Assembly (NCBI GenBank): GCA_028023455.1
Contig: JAQFVV010012435.1
Span: forward strand, 3,660,001-3,724,000
Origin: Epiperipatus broadwayi
Taxonomy: Eukaryota; Onychophora; Udeonychophora; Euonychophora; Peripatidae
Length of the DNA: 64,000 nt
Direction: 5' to 3'
The stretch's first letter is position 1, and each line of letters opens with the position of its first letter. This document shows, in pieces, positions 1-12,458 of the stretch. Below the pieces are notes generated by a model. It worked only from the letters and a program-made list of their open reading frames with translations. It was not told the origin of the DNA and searched no databases. A program made the position numbers and the translations under genes.

Positions 1-479
1 TAATTTAAAAACTGTTTTTATCTTTCTAATCCTTTTGAAAGCAACTTTGAAATTTTTATTAAAATGTAATATACAAAGATTTTTACATAGATAGAAATTT
101 GCCAATTAATTAAAAACTTTTTTCTTATCTCTCTAATTTCTTTGAAAGCAAGCTTGACAGTTTTATCAAAGTATGATATACAAATATTTCTACATAAATA
201 GAAATTTACCAATTAATTAAAAGATTTCAAAAATACCATGCTTGTTTTTAAATTCAGAATAATAATAATGCAATATTAATATTTATTCAGACATTTTAAA
301 TGTTTATTTCATAATAAAATTTTATTTTAAATTTAGAATTATTTCATTCCTGATTATTATTACAGAAAGGTAGAAAATACCTACTAAAATTTTTGTCTGT
401 GTTTATTTCTACTTTTTCTTTCAACTTTATATATATTTTCACACACATTATGTTATTATGTGTCATGTAACAGTCCTCT

Positions 480-546
<67 letters not shown>

Positions 547-3500
547 CTTCACTTATTATTCAAATTAGTGACTTGAAAGGTTCATCATCCTAAAATCTTG
601 AACCTAAGATAAATATGCATATTTAACTAAGTAGTCCTAATGCTATTTTGCTAAATGTGTATTTGGATGTTGTCAAATTTATGATACTCGTAGGAGTCTC
701 TAAAAATTTGGCAAAATAATGATAAAGGTCAAACAAAAATTACATGACTAATTTAGACTTAATATCTGCACTATAAAAATAATTCATTTTTCTGTTCAAA
801 ATGTTAAAATATATGTGTTGTTTTGATTAGGTATAAAAAAAATTAGATCATAATAAAATGTTTAGTAAGGTTAAAGAGTGTGATAGTACTTTTTAATATT
901 CTGCAATAATGATTTCTGATTATTGTAGATTAGATAATAAGAACATAGCTTCAATAAATTTTAAATGTTATTTCTCTTCCTTAAATAAATAGAGAAATTT
1001 CAAGAAAGCATAAATTGTTACGTGAACATAATCTATGAATAGTGTTGTTAGTACAATCTTTATTTTGAGATACATTATTTTCCCCTTGCAACAACCACAT
1101 TAAGAGTTACAATAATAAATAACATGGTGCCATTGGCTACTGTGTATGCAATGTTGCTTAATTCATACAGCAGGCTTGTGTAATATAATAACATTATACA
1201 ATATATCAAGTTTTTCTAAAATTAATTTGATTTAAAATGTCCAATGAATGCTTCCCTTTATCCAGTGGGATTATTTTAATTTTAGATAGAGCTTTGATTT
1301 AATGCACACTTTATTTATTAATATTAAGAGTTAAATTTTCTAACATGGGATTTTATCTCTATTCTTTGAAGATAAATATTTTGCCATTTTTTTGTATTTT
1401 AGATTTAATTTTAAGTTCCCTTTCGAAAGAAATTATGGGTAGTGGTAAGTATATTAGCAAAAAATAATTTTGTTGAAAGTAGTTATAACAGTGGATTGCA
1501 AAGAACAGCTTTTTTTTACAAAAACTAAAATTACATAAAATGTTTTCATATGAGTTACAGTTCTAAATAGAGAAAAAAATTCATAAAAGTAGAAACCTAA
1601 TAACTAATCATGTTAAATTTTAAAAAATCTGTACTGGTTATTTTTAACTACTACTTTAAATATAAAAGAATATGAATTTAATAAATAAGTTTCAGTCCAT
1701 TGTGTGTGTATTAATATTTAACTATTGTTTATCATTATTATAATACACTGCTTATATTCTTATATATCTTGAAATTTTTTTAATAACATATATTTTTTAG
1801 AAAATTATAAATTCAATTATTATTAAATAACATTTTTATAAAATGATAGTTTTAGGAAAAGATATAATTGGATTACAGAACTAAAACTATTTTAATACAA
1901 TCTTTATCATTAATTCAAATTGATCTTTAATTAAATTTATCGTGATTTTGCGTTCAGTGGAAACATTAAAAAAATACATTTCTTTTGCAAAAAGAAAGAA
2001 AAATTTTGTGCTCACTCAATTAAATAAAAATTATTAAATGATGAAAATCTATATATTAATTTTGCTAATTAACCAATTTATAGAAAAGAAAAAACCAATA
2101 TTTCTAACAGTTCAAAAAGATTTTTTTTTTTTACTTTAAAGGGAAAAAAAAACTTTATTTGAATACAAAAATCAATTCAGAAATGTTTTTTTTATTTTTT
2201 TACGTAGGTTTAAAATTTCTACTTTTATTTATTTAAAGATTGTTTGTTAACATTAGTAAGTTCTTTAACTTTTCGATTTAAATTAGAAGTTTTTAATATA
2301 TACACGAATTTCAATGAAGAATTCAGGAGCTAATCAAGCTCAGCTCATCTATTCATGTTGTTGAGTTGGTAGTGAGTTACTTGACCCTCCAATAAAAAAA
2401 AAAACAAGATTTTTAGACCTTCAAATCTATAGTTGTTTTGACTAATCACTTCTATAAACTGTTTCTCATCCATTCATCTCATATGTAGTTTACTTCTACT
2501 TATCTTAATATTTCTTTCTTGGGATCAAGTTTAAAATATCATAGTTCATCTATTTCGTATTTTCTATTCATTTCAGCTGTATTTCAACTTCTTAATTTTT
2601 CAATAAGAAAGGGATATATATTTGTTTTTATCAAATATTTAATCTTTTATTTCATCTTATTAACCCATATTCACCTTTCCATATTTGGCTGTGTGCCCTG
2701 TAATATCAATATATACTTTTTTTTTATTATCCAAAATCTCTAAAATATAATAAGCATTGATCACCAGTTAGCAAATTTTATTAAGAAATAATAGACAGGT
2801 GATAAATTATTTCTACTGAAAGCAACCATTCAACTATAATTATATGAATAATTTCATCATGTTTTTGTATACATTAATAATTTAAAGTGTTTCTCATTTC
2901 TGTATTTTTATTGCTTGATTTTCCTTAGAACTTATGTTTCTCAACCATTAAATTATTTTTCAATCAATGCATTTATAACAGACAGAACTTTTTTTAAATC
3001 ATTGATATCATTATTTTTGTTTGTTTGTTTAAAAAATCTTTGATAGAACATGTCTGAATACATTACTTTTTTATTTTTTAATTCCTACTTTTTGTTTTTC
3101 ATTCTTTATTCTTATATATCTTATAAAAATTTTGTAAAACGTTTAAAAAATGAATCTTTATTCTTATTTCCAATATTTCTTTATTCTCTCTTGTTACTTT
3201 ACAAAATCTGTCAAAGTTATCTTCTCTATAGAATAATTCACTATTCAATTTTTTCAACATTCAATTTTTAACAGTAGCATGTAATTTTATGTGATCAAAA
3301 TCAAATCAAATATTAAATACATCTTGTATCACTAATTACTAATCTTGGTGAAGATATTACTTCTCCATGAAATAAAGACTTCTGTCTGTAATAGTAAGAA
3401 AGTATTTTTTCTCTTATTTCTACATAAATAAATCCTACATTTAAGAAAAATAACACTGTATTTATAAGCAATTATCAGGCTTTTAAGAAAGAATAAAATG

Positions 3501-4078
3501 CAAGGAATTGTTATGAACTTAAAAATAATAGTCAAATAATTCATATTTTTTATATTGTCAATCCACATTATTATATAAATATGAAAACTTGTTGGTTTAT
3601 TTGTGACTTTATAATCCAATAAATATTTCACTAATCTGACAGAATCTTGCATGATTTCCTTTCTCTTTTTATATAGAATTTTACTAGTATAATTTTCCTT
3701 TAATTGTTGCAAAAAAAAATTATAATTTGCAATATAAAATTACATGGAAAATCTATATTATAATTACTCTTAAATGACATCATACAAAACCAAAAAGAGG
3801 GCAGCACTGATTAAGAGTTGGATATTTTTTTAAATAAAAAATATAGATTTTGATAAAACAATATAAAATTGGATTTTATAAATTTATTTTAAATTAATTA
3901 AATTATGTTTTTAACTATGTATTTAATATCTCATTTGAATAATGATAATTTTGAATTAATTTGATAAACTTTTAATATGACAGTTTAAATATAATTAACA
4001 TGTGCAAAAAGTAAAATTTAAAATGCCATGGATACAGCAAGATTAATAATGAATTTGATAAACTTTTACCATTTCCCT
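1..4078. other. AT-rich spacer, no gene recognised
   Basis: Extremely AT-rich sequence with A and T homopolymers and frequent stops in all frames. Short open stretches near 2519-2743, 3050-3271 and 3332-3712 are rich in F, L, I, Y, K and N, as expected from AT-rich noncoding DNA. No transposon ends, tRNA-like sequence or exon-like segment was recognised apart from the TA microsatellite at 482-544. Confidence 0.6.
482..544. repeat. (TA)n microsatellite
   Basis: About 30 TA units interrupted once by a GC dinucleotide near 513, giving an imperfect palindrome. Confidence 0.95.
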
Positions 4079-4082
4079 TTAA

Positions 4083-4323
4083 GCTGTTGCACATGCGCTT
4101 TGCAGATTTTAACTATAAATGACTGAATACAAACACTTCAAACACATAATAAAGTCTTTATCATGTGTTTGAAATGTGTTTGAAGTGTTTGTATTCAGTC
4201 ATTTATAGTTAAAATCTGCAAAGCGCATGTGCAACAGTCTTTTCCCAAAGACTTTATCGTGTGTTTGAAGTGTTTGTATTCAGTCATTTATAGTTAAAAT
4301 CTGCAAAGCGCATGTGCAACAGC
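4083..4323. mobile_element. Palindromic MITE with TTAA target duplication and a third arm
   Basis: The arm starting GCTGTTGCACATGCGC at 4083 (about 75 bp) is repeated as its reverse complement ending near 4237. The reverse-complement arm then recurs as a direct copy at about 4248-4323. TTAA lies immediately outside each end (4079-4082 and 4324-4327), consistent with a TTAA target-site duplication of the kind made by piggyBac-type transposases. The terminal bases are not the CCC typical of piggyBac, so the superfamily is uncertain. The element is noncoding and must have been mobilised in trans. The extra arm suggests a foldback duplication during replication. Confidence 0.8.
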
Positions 4324-4929
4324 TTAATGCTGTTTAGCTATTACAGTTTATAAACATCACGCTATATAAAATAATTGATTCATTTCCCTTTAAACATATT
4401 CTCATGTGATAAAGTAAAATGTTGTGGTTCTGTTTATTGAAAAACATATTAAAGAAATAAAGTAATATCCGCTTTTAGTATTCAGATAAAATTTTATTGA
4501 ATAAATATATTTTAAAATATTTAAACTTTATTTGGACCACATATTTAATTTCTCTTGCATATGACAATGTTAAAATTTTATAGACATTTTAAAAATTATC
4601 ATATAAAAATATAAATTAGTTTATTTAAAAAAATATGCTTATTTTATTTAATAAAAATTATATTTTTTGCAACATTGCTGTTAATATTTCATATAAATAT
4701 TAGATAAATATATTTTAATTATCAAACTTTCTACTAAGTAGCAAATAAAATATTTTTTGCTATTCCCTACATCAAAAATAAACTACATAAATATATTATG
4801 ATTATTAAACTTTCTACTAATGCATGGATACATCTAAAATTCAAAATTGGAATAAATAAATATACTTTAATTGTCAACGTTTCTAATAATATGGATTAGG
4901 TCTTCACCCCATTCAAATTTTTCATAAAC

Positions 4930-5390
4930 AAAAAAGTATTAATCTCCTAGCTGCACTGATAAGAACTTTTCCAGCTCTCAAATGTATCCTTTAAATAACA
5001 CCCAGAAACCACCCACCATCTTCACATGGATATTTGCTTTTGCTCGTAAACCAACTTCAAAACATTTATGATCAGATGTCTTTTTTGGGTGTTGGTAGAT
5101 ACATCTATTGGAATATTTATACTATACTGTACCCAGACATAACTACTGACCCTCAGTCACCAATACTAAATATGAATAACAGTCATTTGGTGTAACAATT
5201 CAAAAAATGGTCATTGGAACCCAAATTTTTTGATTTTCTCTTAAGGCCAAATCTTCATGCTCTACCCATTTCCTATTTTCTTAAATACCACAGGTTTTAC
5301 AACAAAATTGATGCATTTTGTTCCTTGTGCCACAGGGAAAAAACACAACAGCACCTATTCCATGCTTGCACAGTTCTGACAAATACCTGA
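4930..5390 (+). pseudogene. LINE ORF2 C-terminus, L1/Tx1-like, CCHC motif
   Basis: One frame reads almost continuously from about 4995 to the TGA at 5388-5390, broken by TAA near 4992 and again near 5193. It contains a run like the region after the reverse transcriptase in L1/Tx1-type non-LTR retrotransposons (FLLRPNLHALPISYFLKYHR). A zinc-knuckle follows at 5319-5369 with the pattern C-x2-C-x7-H-x4-C (CSLCHREKTQQHLFHAC). In these retrotransposons the C-terminal CCHC element follows RT and helps RNA or DNA binding during target-primed reverse transcription. The RT core itself is not present here, so this is a 5'-truncated, decayed copy. Confidence 0.65.
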
Positions 5391-6310
5391 GAAATTATAA
5401 TTAACATATATTAACAAAATAATGTTTACTTGACAACCTAATAGAGAAACTCAGTAAAGGCTCAATACTAGCAGCTTCTGCAGCAACTTTTTGTTTATAT
5501 ACTTTGTGGTGCACCAGATGTACTTTCTGCCTTGGAAACAGCACCAGAAGGCACCCAGCCACATTCTCTAATATGCTGAATCAACTAAAGGTCAGAGATG
5601 GCAAAATTGCACACCCAGATATATTTGCTGTTACATGGTCACTATTAAAAATCTGAAACAAGCCATAACCTCAACAAACCAAATGACTTTTGCTATAACA
5701 AGAACAATTATTTTTTTTGTTTACAAATCTTTTTTCCGACAATTTTTTAAACACCACATCTGTGTATTAAATAGTCCAAATGATATATTCAATTCAATCC
5801 AAAAGTATTTTTAACTAATGAACTAAACCTTCAGACAATGAAAATAGAACATAGGCAAGTACACAGTTTACAAGTTTTTATTTATCAGATACCTGCCTAA
5901 CAATTTATTTGAACTGTAACAATAATATCTATCTGTTTGTTCCAAAGCTATGTAGTTTTCAACCATGTATTTTCAATAATGTAAATTTTTATGAACAATA
6001 AAGTTTGATTTGGAACACATAAATAAGGAAAAAGGAAGAAATCATTACAAATAATAATAAATATATAACTGCTAATGTAAATATTTCTACACTGTAAATT
6101 ATTTCTATTTAATCTTATCTCCTTTAATTGTACTGTAATGATCTATGTTAAAATGTAGATGTAAATAATAATTTGTAAACCTATTTGAACAATGCTGTTT
6201 TTCTAACAGATAACACACTTGTTAGACCTGTTATGCCATTGTAACAGTGGCAAAATCATTGTAAAATTCATGTAATCTATTTATTGTACAATAAAGTATA
6301 TTATTGAAAC
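5391..6310 (+). other. Probable 3' untranslated tail of the LINE, otherwise no gene
   Basis: No coding frame is visible. An AATAAA lies near 6291, shortly before an A-rich ATTATTGAAAC stretch, which could mark the LINE 3' end. This assignment rests only on position. Confidence 0.3.
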
Positions 6311-6545
6311 ATAATATTGATCGGATATATAGAAAAATAGAAAGGATTAAAGAGATAAATTTTTATTTAATATTCAATACATCAAAAGTTAAAAATAGAA
6401 TTTACATAATAAAACATTTAAAAATTATTATTGTCTAGAATATAACCTTTTTATATATATATATAATACAAATAAACTATCCATTAATTAAAAAAAACTA
6501 TTGTAATAACAAATAAAATAATGGTAATTAACTATTATATACAGT

Positions 6546-6606
6546 CTTTCAATCAGCAGAAGTACTTTTGGTTAATTCCTTAACCTGCCTCAACTGCAGT
6601 TAAATT
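6546..6606 (-). ncRNA. Hammerhead-ribozyme-like motif of a PLE tail
   Basis: On the minus strand, 25 bases after the PLE stop codon, one reads GCAG, then UUGAGGCA, then a perfect hairpin GGUUAA-GGAA-UUAACC, then AAAA-G-UA-C-UU and CUGC. This fits a type I hammerhead with stem I GCAG/CUGC, a six-pair stem II, a minimal stem III and a UU cleavage position. The core departs from the consensus CUGANGA/GAAA, so this copy is probably inactive. Hammerhead motifs are known in Penelope-like elements. The same layout recurs at 50288-50352. Confidence 0.5.
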
Positions 6607-6630
6607 CAAAAAACAAAACGACCACAAATG

Positions 6631-7100
6631 TCAGCAACTCAAATTCCATAAATCTTCAATTTTAATGTTAGAAGCTTGTCTATTAATTATATTTAGTTTA
6701 TTTCTATTTATTAAAATATCCTTCTTAATTTTTCTTTTATTATGGTTTCTTTCTACATGAAGAATCTTAACACTTCCAATATAAAACTTAAATTTATATT
6801 TACACATCCTTTCATGATCCAATAAAACTGAAGCAGTCATTAAATCATTATTATATTTTTACTTTTTACATGCTTATGTAACAATTCATGCTCCTTTAAT
6901 TTTTTTTTAATACTGCATTTCTATTCACCTGTATATGATAGCATTCAACCACAAAAAGTTGATACACAAAATTACTTTTGTGCTTGACACGTATGACATT
7001 TTTAGAATTATTCACTAATTTGTTAACATTATTTATAACATAAAATGAAACATGAGACACATTCTTATTGTAAGGAGTGGCCCTTACATCCCTCAAGTAT
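6631..7100 (-). pseudogene. Penelope-like element GIY-YIG C-terminal fragment
   Basis: The minus strand encodes a broken polypeptide in two frames (about 7096 down to 6896, then 6840 down to 6631). The upstream part reads FVYQ followed by a degenerate cysteine-containing Y-I-G-like region and a KEH motif. The downstream part includes VKILHVERN and INRQASNIKIEDLW. This closely resembles the tail of the PLE at 49818-50418 (VKILCIDRN, INRQAANIKINELQ), so both belong to one family. GIY-YIG nucleases nick target DNA for PLE retrotransposition. The RT domain is absent and at least one frameshift separates the pieces. Confidence 0.6.
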
Positions 7101-7359
7101 TATTAACACAATCTGTTTGATCTAATTCGAATCCAAGACCCAATGTAATGACATCTGACTATAATTTCTTTCTGCTTGTGAGAGGAGTATGTAATGCATA
7201 TGCATTTTCCCTTTATAACAAGGGTGAGAGAGAACTTCCCCCATCCCCCCACTCTGACACATCCATGGTTAAATGCAGTTTAAAATTGCTATCGAAGTGT
7301 ATTAATAATTTATCAGATGATAATACGTCTTTAGTTTTGTTAAATGCTTCATCATAAAT
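7101..7359. other. Spacer between PLE and Gypsy relics
   Basis: No recognisable coding sequence. The region may include further decayed Pol sequence. Confidence 0.3.
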
Positions 7360-8360
7360 TTCCAATCATTGCCATTTTGGATCTTTTCTCAGTAAGTCAT
7401 ACAATGGTTTTGCTATGTGTGCTTTATTCTGTAAAAACGGCTTGAAAAAAATTATTAATCCTAAATACTGTTGTAGTTGTTTAACATTTTAGACTTCGTT
7501 GCATTTTTCACTGTTCTATCTTTCTCAGGTGCTGATTTCTTTCCACTATCAAAAATGTAGCCAAGAAAAAAACAATTCTTTTGTGTGCCATATGCTTTTT
7601 GGGTGTTTAATTTTATTCCCATTTTGTTAAATTTTTCACATACAGTAAAGAGCCTTTCATATAGCATCTCTTTGAGTTAGCGGTGATGAGCAAATCATTG
7701 AAATATGGAATAATTCTTTTCATACCCCAGAGCAATGTGTCAATTTTCATTTGGAAAATATTAGGGGCTGTTGATAAGCCAAACAGTAAATGTTTACATT
7801 TAAATAATCCCATCAGTGTTGTCAAAGTTAAAATTTTCACTGATTTGTCTGTCACCTATATTTGCTGACATGTGGAATTTAAGTCCAACTTTGCAAAATG
7901 CAAGGCATTTTGAAGACTGGCTAGTACATTAGGAATGGGGTATGCTCCCCTGTTCAGATATTTATTTACTGTTACTCTGTAATCACCACATAATCTAATT
8001 TTGCCATTTGGTTTGGTTATCACTACTATAGGCAATGTCCAATCTGATGATTCAATTGGCATTAATACAATCTTAGCAACCAATGATTATAGTTTTTCTG
8101 CTACTTTCTCTTTTTGTGTGAATGGGGTTTTCTGTGGTTTACACATGACTAGTCATGCATTTTTCAGCAATTCCATCTCAACTGGACTCATATTAATTAA
8201 TCCCAATACTTCATTAAACAAATTAGGGTATTTGTATGTCATTTCTTTTTCCAGAGACATTTTTTTTAATAATATTAATTGGTATATCCAGATTGTGGAA
8301 CCACTCTCTCCCAACTATGGGACTGATCTACCTGTTGACTGTGTACAGGGGTAGATTCAC
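7360..8360 (-). pseudogene. Ty3/Gypsy retrotransposon reverse transcriptase relic
   Basis: Minus-strand segments in several frames give the ordered RT blocks of a Ty3/Gypsy Pol: LPIVVITKPNGKIRLCGDYR (about 8030-7970), AKLDL (motif A), FGLSTAPNIFQ (motif B), YFNDLLI (motif C) and FLGYIFDSGKKSAPEK. The catalytic Y-x-D-D box reads YFND, losing its first aspartate, and frameshifts occur around 7856 and 7650. An N-terminal stretch before RT can be traced to about 8290 (HTKRE...AEKL). No LTRs, protease, RNase H or integrase were found nearby, so this is an inactive internal fragment. Confidence 0.8.
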
Positions 8361-8403
8361 TTTAATCCATGACCATTTTTCATGATTCATTTTCATTCAG
8401 TTA

Positions 8404-8428
8404 CTATATATATATATATATATATATA
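8404..8428. repeat. (TA)n microsatellite
   Basis: Twelve TA units abutting a palindromic MITE, a common insertion site for TA-targeting MITEs. Confidence 0.9.
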
Positions 8429-8577
8429 ATTATTACATATAAAAATCCTTTTTCAGCACACAGCATCTTGCCCCTTTTAAATGTTAAGCATCTAATTCAA
8501 TATTAAAATAAATGTTTAACATTTGAAAAAAGACGAAGTCATATGCTGAAAAAGATATTTTAAGCGTAATTATTATT
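8428..8577. mobile_element. Palindromic MITE, about 150 bp
   Basis: The left arm starting ATAATTATTACATATAAAA is matched by the reverse complement of the right arm ending GCGTAATTATTAT. Both arms carry CTTTTTCAGCA and an AAATGTTAA motif. Arms are about 65 bp with moderate divergence, and there is no ORF. Confidence 0.65.
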
Positions 8578-10109
8578 ACTATATATATTCATAAAGCTGT
8601 TGTATATGATTTTTATTATTTATTATAAATTAGAAATATATTTTAATAATCAACTGCATTATATTCTTTTATCTTTTTATTTTTATTATTATTTTACTAA
8701 TGGGTGCAAAATTATGAGTATTTGCATTTGTAAAATAAAACGTAGGGAATTAAAATATATTTAAAAAATATTTTTATGAAATAATAATACATGAGTTATC
8801 TATCAACAGCAGATAAAAACTATCTTATAACATTGTTTATAAAAATGCATTACAATAATTATTTTTAGCCTGCTGTTAATAACACCTGTAAATATTATTC
8901 AAATATATTTTAATTATCAACTATATTATATTTTTTTAATTTAATAATAGTAACAAAGTCACAAAAACAGCTAGTAATAAATATATTTCTGAAAATTATT
9001 ATTTTTTCACTTTTATTAACTTTTTTTTAAAAATTAAATTAGCTGACAGTTTTGATTATGTAGCAGACTTCTTCAGAAAAATAAACAAATGTGTTAAATT
9101 TTAAAAGAAAAATCCAATAAGGAAATTGACAAATTTTTAAGAAATCTGGTTTTTGGCAATAATTTATTTTTTCAAAATCAAGTTTTTACAATATTTATGG
9201 AAAGCTGTGGAGTAAAAATATTCATTTTATAAACTATTTCAAAATTCTCAGTCAATTTTGCTCCTGAAAACTGAATAAATTGTATTGCCTTTTTCAGTTT
9301 ACCATAGTGGAAGACTAAATTTGTAAAATCCCAAGATCAAACTTGACTACATGATTTCCAAAACATCTAATCATTTGATTATTACATATTAAGGTCTATT
9401 TTATAAACAAAAATAAATATTTTTGCAGTAAAATGCATTATAAAATTCTTACAATATGATTCTCCATTAAAATGAGAATAAAGTTTAAATGTTTACAAAA
9501 ACTTAGCTTACAGTCCATTTATGTAGCAACAAATTGCACATAACCATAATCTTGCAACAAGAATTTGCATATCACCTCCATCTATTTCACTTTCAAATAT
9601 ACCTACAAATGTTGTGCTAAAAATTGCTTCTTGTTATTGATACCCAACAGAACACAATTTTATGTCACAACCAGGAAAATACTGTTTTATTATTTTATGT
9701 ATCAATTCAATTTGTTTAATCTCTCTCATAGAAATAACTAATTACAAGTCAAATACACAATCCATTCCTCTAAAAAAATATAGCTTTCTATCTCTTGTCT
9801 TCATTCTTTTTATTTTCCCTACTCTTGTTTCTCTTTACCTTAATATATTCAATCACTTAATTTAGTATAGGATCCAATTGTCATATCCCTCTCATCTTAT
9901 TCATCATCTCTCTGTAATAATTGTGACAATAAGATTGAATGTTTGTGTAGTAAATAACATGTCTATTCTTTAATTGTATGCACATTAATTCTTTGGACAG
10001 TTTAATGCAGAATAATAATAGAATAACAGATTTAAATGTAAATGTTCCAGAATAAATTCCTAGGTAAGTAAAAAGCACTCAGCTTAGATTACCTGAATGG
10101 AATTCTTCT
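8578..10109. other. AT-rich spacer
   Basis: No gene or transposon boundary recognised. A short segment near 9046-9076 with a CAGACTTCTTCAGA-like core resembles segments at about 16475-16500 and 18925-18955, suggesting fragments of a dispersed repeat. Confidence 0.45.
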
Positions 10110-10433
10110 CAACGGGGCAATTGATTATACAATTATTGTTTATTATGGTTTAATGCAGTAGTAAAATATACCTAATGATGACATTATTTTTGTCATTTCA
10201 AAAGATAATACATAGAATGTGCTTAATCAAAATTATAAAAATGTTGATTTAATAATTAATTTTCAAAAAACTCAAGTTTTAGTCACACAGTGAGGGAAGA
10301 AAAATCCTGAGGAATTCTTATTTTAGATGATTATCATCTTAAGAATATAAACAATATTAAATATCTATGATACCTTTAATATTTCAATATATTATAATGT
10401 ATATACTGAATTTTATATGTAATTAGAAGGGAT
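10110..10433 (+). pseudogene. LINE reverse transcriptase relic, 5' part
   Basis: In one plus-strand frame the sequence reads DDIIFVISKDNT, stop, VLNQNYKNVDLIINFQKTQV. This matches the (Y/F)ADD catalytic box and the following 'KTKVM' block of LINE reverse transcriptases. Further on, DDYHLKNINNIKYL matches the typical LINE 'V..FKYLG' segment. Multiple stops show it is dead. The frame resumes after the inserted foldback element ends at about 11015. Confidence 0.6.
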
Positions 10434-10805
10434 TTGTACACAGACTTTCAAGATCCCCTTAGCTACCCACTCTCTCTTATGTAATCAATACACATGTGAA
10501 AAAAGATAAATGATATCCAATATACATATTTCATGCTGAACCATTTGCCACACACATATATAATCAGTGCTCAGTTTATATTAAGATAACAAATCTTCAA
10601 ACTTTAATGGACTTCACTCTTCCCCACCCTCTATTTCCTCAGCCATCCATATTATTGACAATGTGATGGTGGTATCTCAAAACAATTGTTGATGCCAATA
10701 TTGCTGTCACAGTCAACATGGATATGATAGTAATATTGACATCATCAATGGCTTTGAGCATTCTATCATCAGAAGATTTGCTATCTTAATATAAACTGAA
10801 CAATG

Positions 10806-10846
<41 letters not shown>

Positions 10847-11015
10847 GAAGATGGTGATCTGGACTGACTGATGAGTGCTAGTTTAACACAAAACACATGT
10901 ATTGGAGATCATTTATCTTTTTCACATGTATGTGGACATGTGTATCAGTTATATAAGATGAAGTGGATAGCTGAAAGGAACTTGAAAGTCTGTATTCAAA
11001 TTCACTCTATGGTAG
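10434..11015. mobile_element. Foldback MITE inserted in a LINE
   Basis: The outer segments (10434-10610 and about 10775-11015) are inverted copies of one unit. Shared blocks include GATTTG(T/C)TATCTTAATATAAACTGA, ATCATTTATCTTTTT and TTGAAAGTCTG. The inner about 165 bp holds a non-repeated spacer, and the right arm has an expanded (TA)n(TG)n tract at 10806-10846. A single copy of the unit occurs at 26035-26255. Each arm ends in a sequence resembling a tRNA B box (GTTCAAATCC), so it may be a SINE that inserted twice head-to-head rather than a DNA-transposon MITE. Confidence 0.7.
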
Positions 11016-11560
11016 TTTTATAAATACAAAGATGAAGTTAGATGTTAAGATGCAACATAATGCTACTTTAAACAAATTAAAATATAGAGTATTTCATCAT
11101 TGGTGAGTAAATAGTACAATTAAGTTAGATGCGTATTGAACTGTTATTTTATCTCATTTACCATATAGAAGTTAGATTTGGATATTTTATTGACGTATAT
11201 AATAAAAAAATTCATTTAAGATTGTTCTATAAAATTTTAAAAACACAATGGAAAGTTTGTAAAAACAATTAGTATATTTTTGAAATTTTTTGGGTGTGAT
11301 ATTATAGAGACCACAATTGCAAAATCACATCTTCATTGGATTAGATATGTAAAGTGAATGAACAATGCAGCATTTCTTAAAAAGATGAGTTTTTTGATGA
11401 ACTCAAGAATGGGTTTGAAGAAGCTGTACATCCCATGTTATAAGGCTTATCTCAAAGTCATTGTAAAGAAGTTCAGGATTGATTATTTCACTTGGGTATA
11501 TATGGCTGAATAGAATACATTGGACGCTTATAATTAGATATGATATAAAAATCTTTCAAA
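11016..11560 (+). pseudogene. LINE ORF2 C-terminus, continuation after MITE
   Basis: Frames shift repeatedly, but the sequence contains DEVRC, HLHWIRYVK, stop, MNNAAFLKKM, and then DYFTWVYMAE, stop, NT. These follow the order seen in the common endonuclease/reverse-transcriptase LINE proteins of invertebrates, with 'LRWVGHV.RM', then 'KR.LK', then 'W..LA.DR..W'. Together with the RT block at 10110-10433 it forms one old LINE interrupted by the foldback element. A 3' segment of a related copy lies at about 32090-32340. Confidence 0.6.
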
Positions 11561-11663
11561 ATTTTTCAGTAAAGAAATTGAAAGCTAGCATTGCAAAATA
11601 TTAAATAAATTTTTAAAATGTCCCAATGTATTCTGCATGGGGATGTAATTGTCTCCAGAGAGT

Positions 11664-11805
11664 GGTGTGCATAATTATCATAAAGCTCATCACTAAAGCA
11701 GCTTCTTTTAATCTGTTTTCTTCTTTATATTTCCTTGGAGTTGAATTGGCCATACTCACTTATGAGTGGCTGATATGCTTTATGATAATTATACACAAGG
11801 ACTGA
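11664..11805. repeat. Short inverted repeat, about 140 bp
   Basis: GTGTGCATAATTATCATAAAGC near 11670 is matched by the reverse complement GCTTTATGATAATTATACAC near 11775. It lies in or next to the LINE 3' tail. The related sequence near 32280-32330 has only the left half. Confidence 0.55.
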
Positions 11806-12051
11806 AGAGTTAAAAGTAACTTGATCAAAGCTTATATTTATTACTAAGATCTATAATTGTAATACTTTTGTTAGATGTGAAATTACCTTTCTATAAATTA
11901 ATGAGTCTATGTTCTCAAATTTCAACAACTTCAAAACTGAAATTCATGGAAATCCTGCATCATGATTAAAATCACATATAAATAAATGTTTGTTCAATGA
12001 ATATATTATAAATACATATGAGAAAATGATTTTTCACTCAGAAGATTATAT

Positions 12052-12458
12052 AATCACATGATCACCATTTCTTATACTTGTTCATAACTGTTATTAAAAC
12101 AGAAAAAAACTCTCCATACAGTAGTAAAACTCAGTGCAAGCCAGAGTAATCAATGGATGCCAGAAGGCTTGTGCATAAAATCCCTATCTAGTGTCTACTC
12201 ATCCAATATCCCCAGACTGGTTTCTAGCTTGTGGCTTTTGTCAGTACGGAACCTTGAGTCTGAGAGCACTGCAACTAGATCCAGTGCTTTCAGAAGCAAG
12301 GCTCCTCACTGATGAAAGCCACAAGCTAAAAACTAATCTGGGGATATTGGATGAATAGGCACTAGATAGGGATTTTATGTTCAAGCCTTCTGGCATCCAT
12401 TGATTACTCTGGCTTGCACTGAGTGGCCCTACTGTATGGAGAATTCTGCCTGTTTTAA
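12052..12458. mobile_element. Foldback MITE (family FB) copy 1
   Basis: Near-perfect palindrome with about 170-bp arms. Left arm blocks AATCAATGGATGCCAGAAGG, CAATATCCCCAGACT and TAGCTTGTGGC recur as reverse complements in the right arm. The loop is near 12265. The left end adds an outer segment ATCACATGATCACCATTTCT seen at the ends of other FB copies. Other copies lie at 39165-41500 and 61998-62446, with a fragment at 32688-32760. Translations across it are artefacts of the palindrome. Confidence 0.85.
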
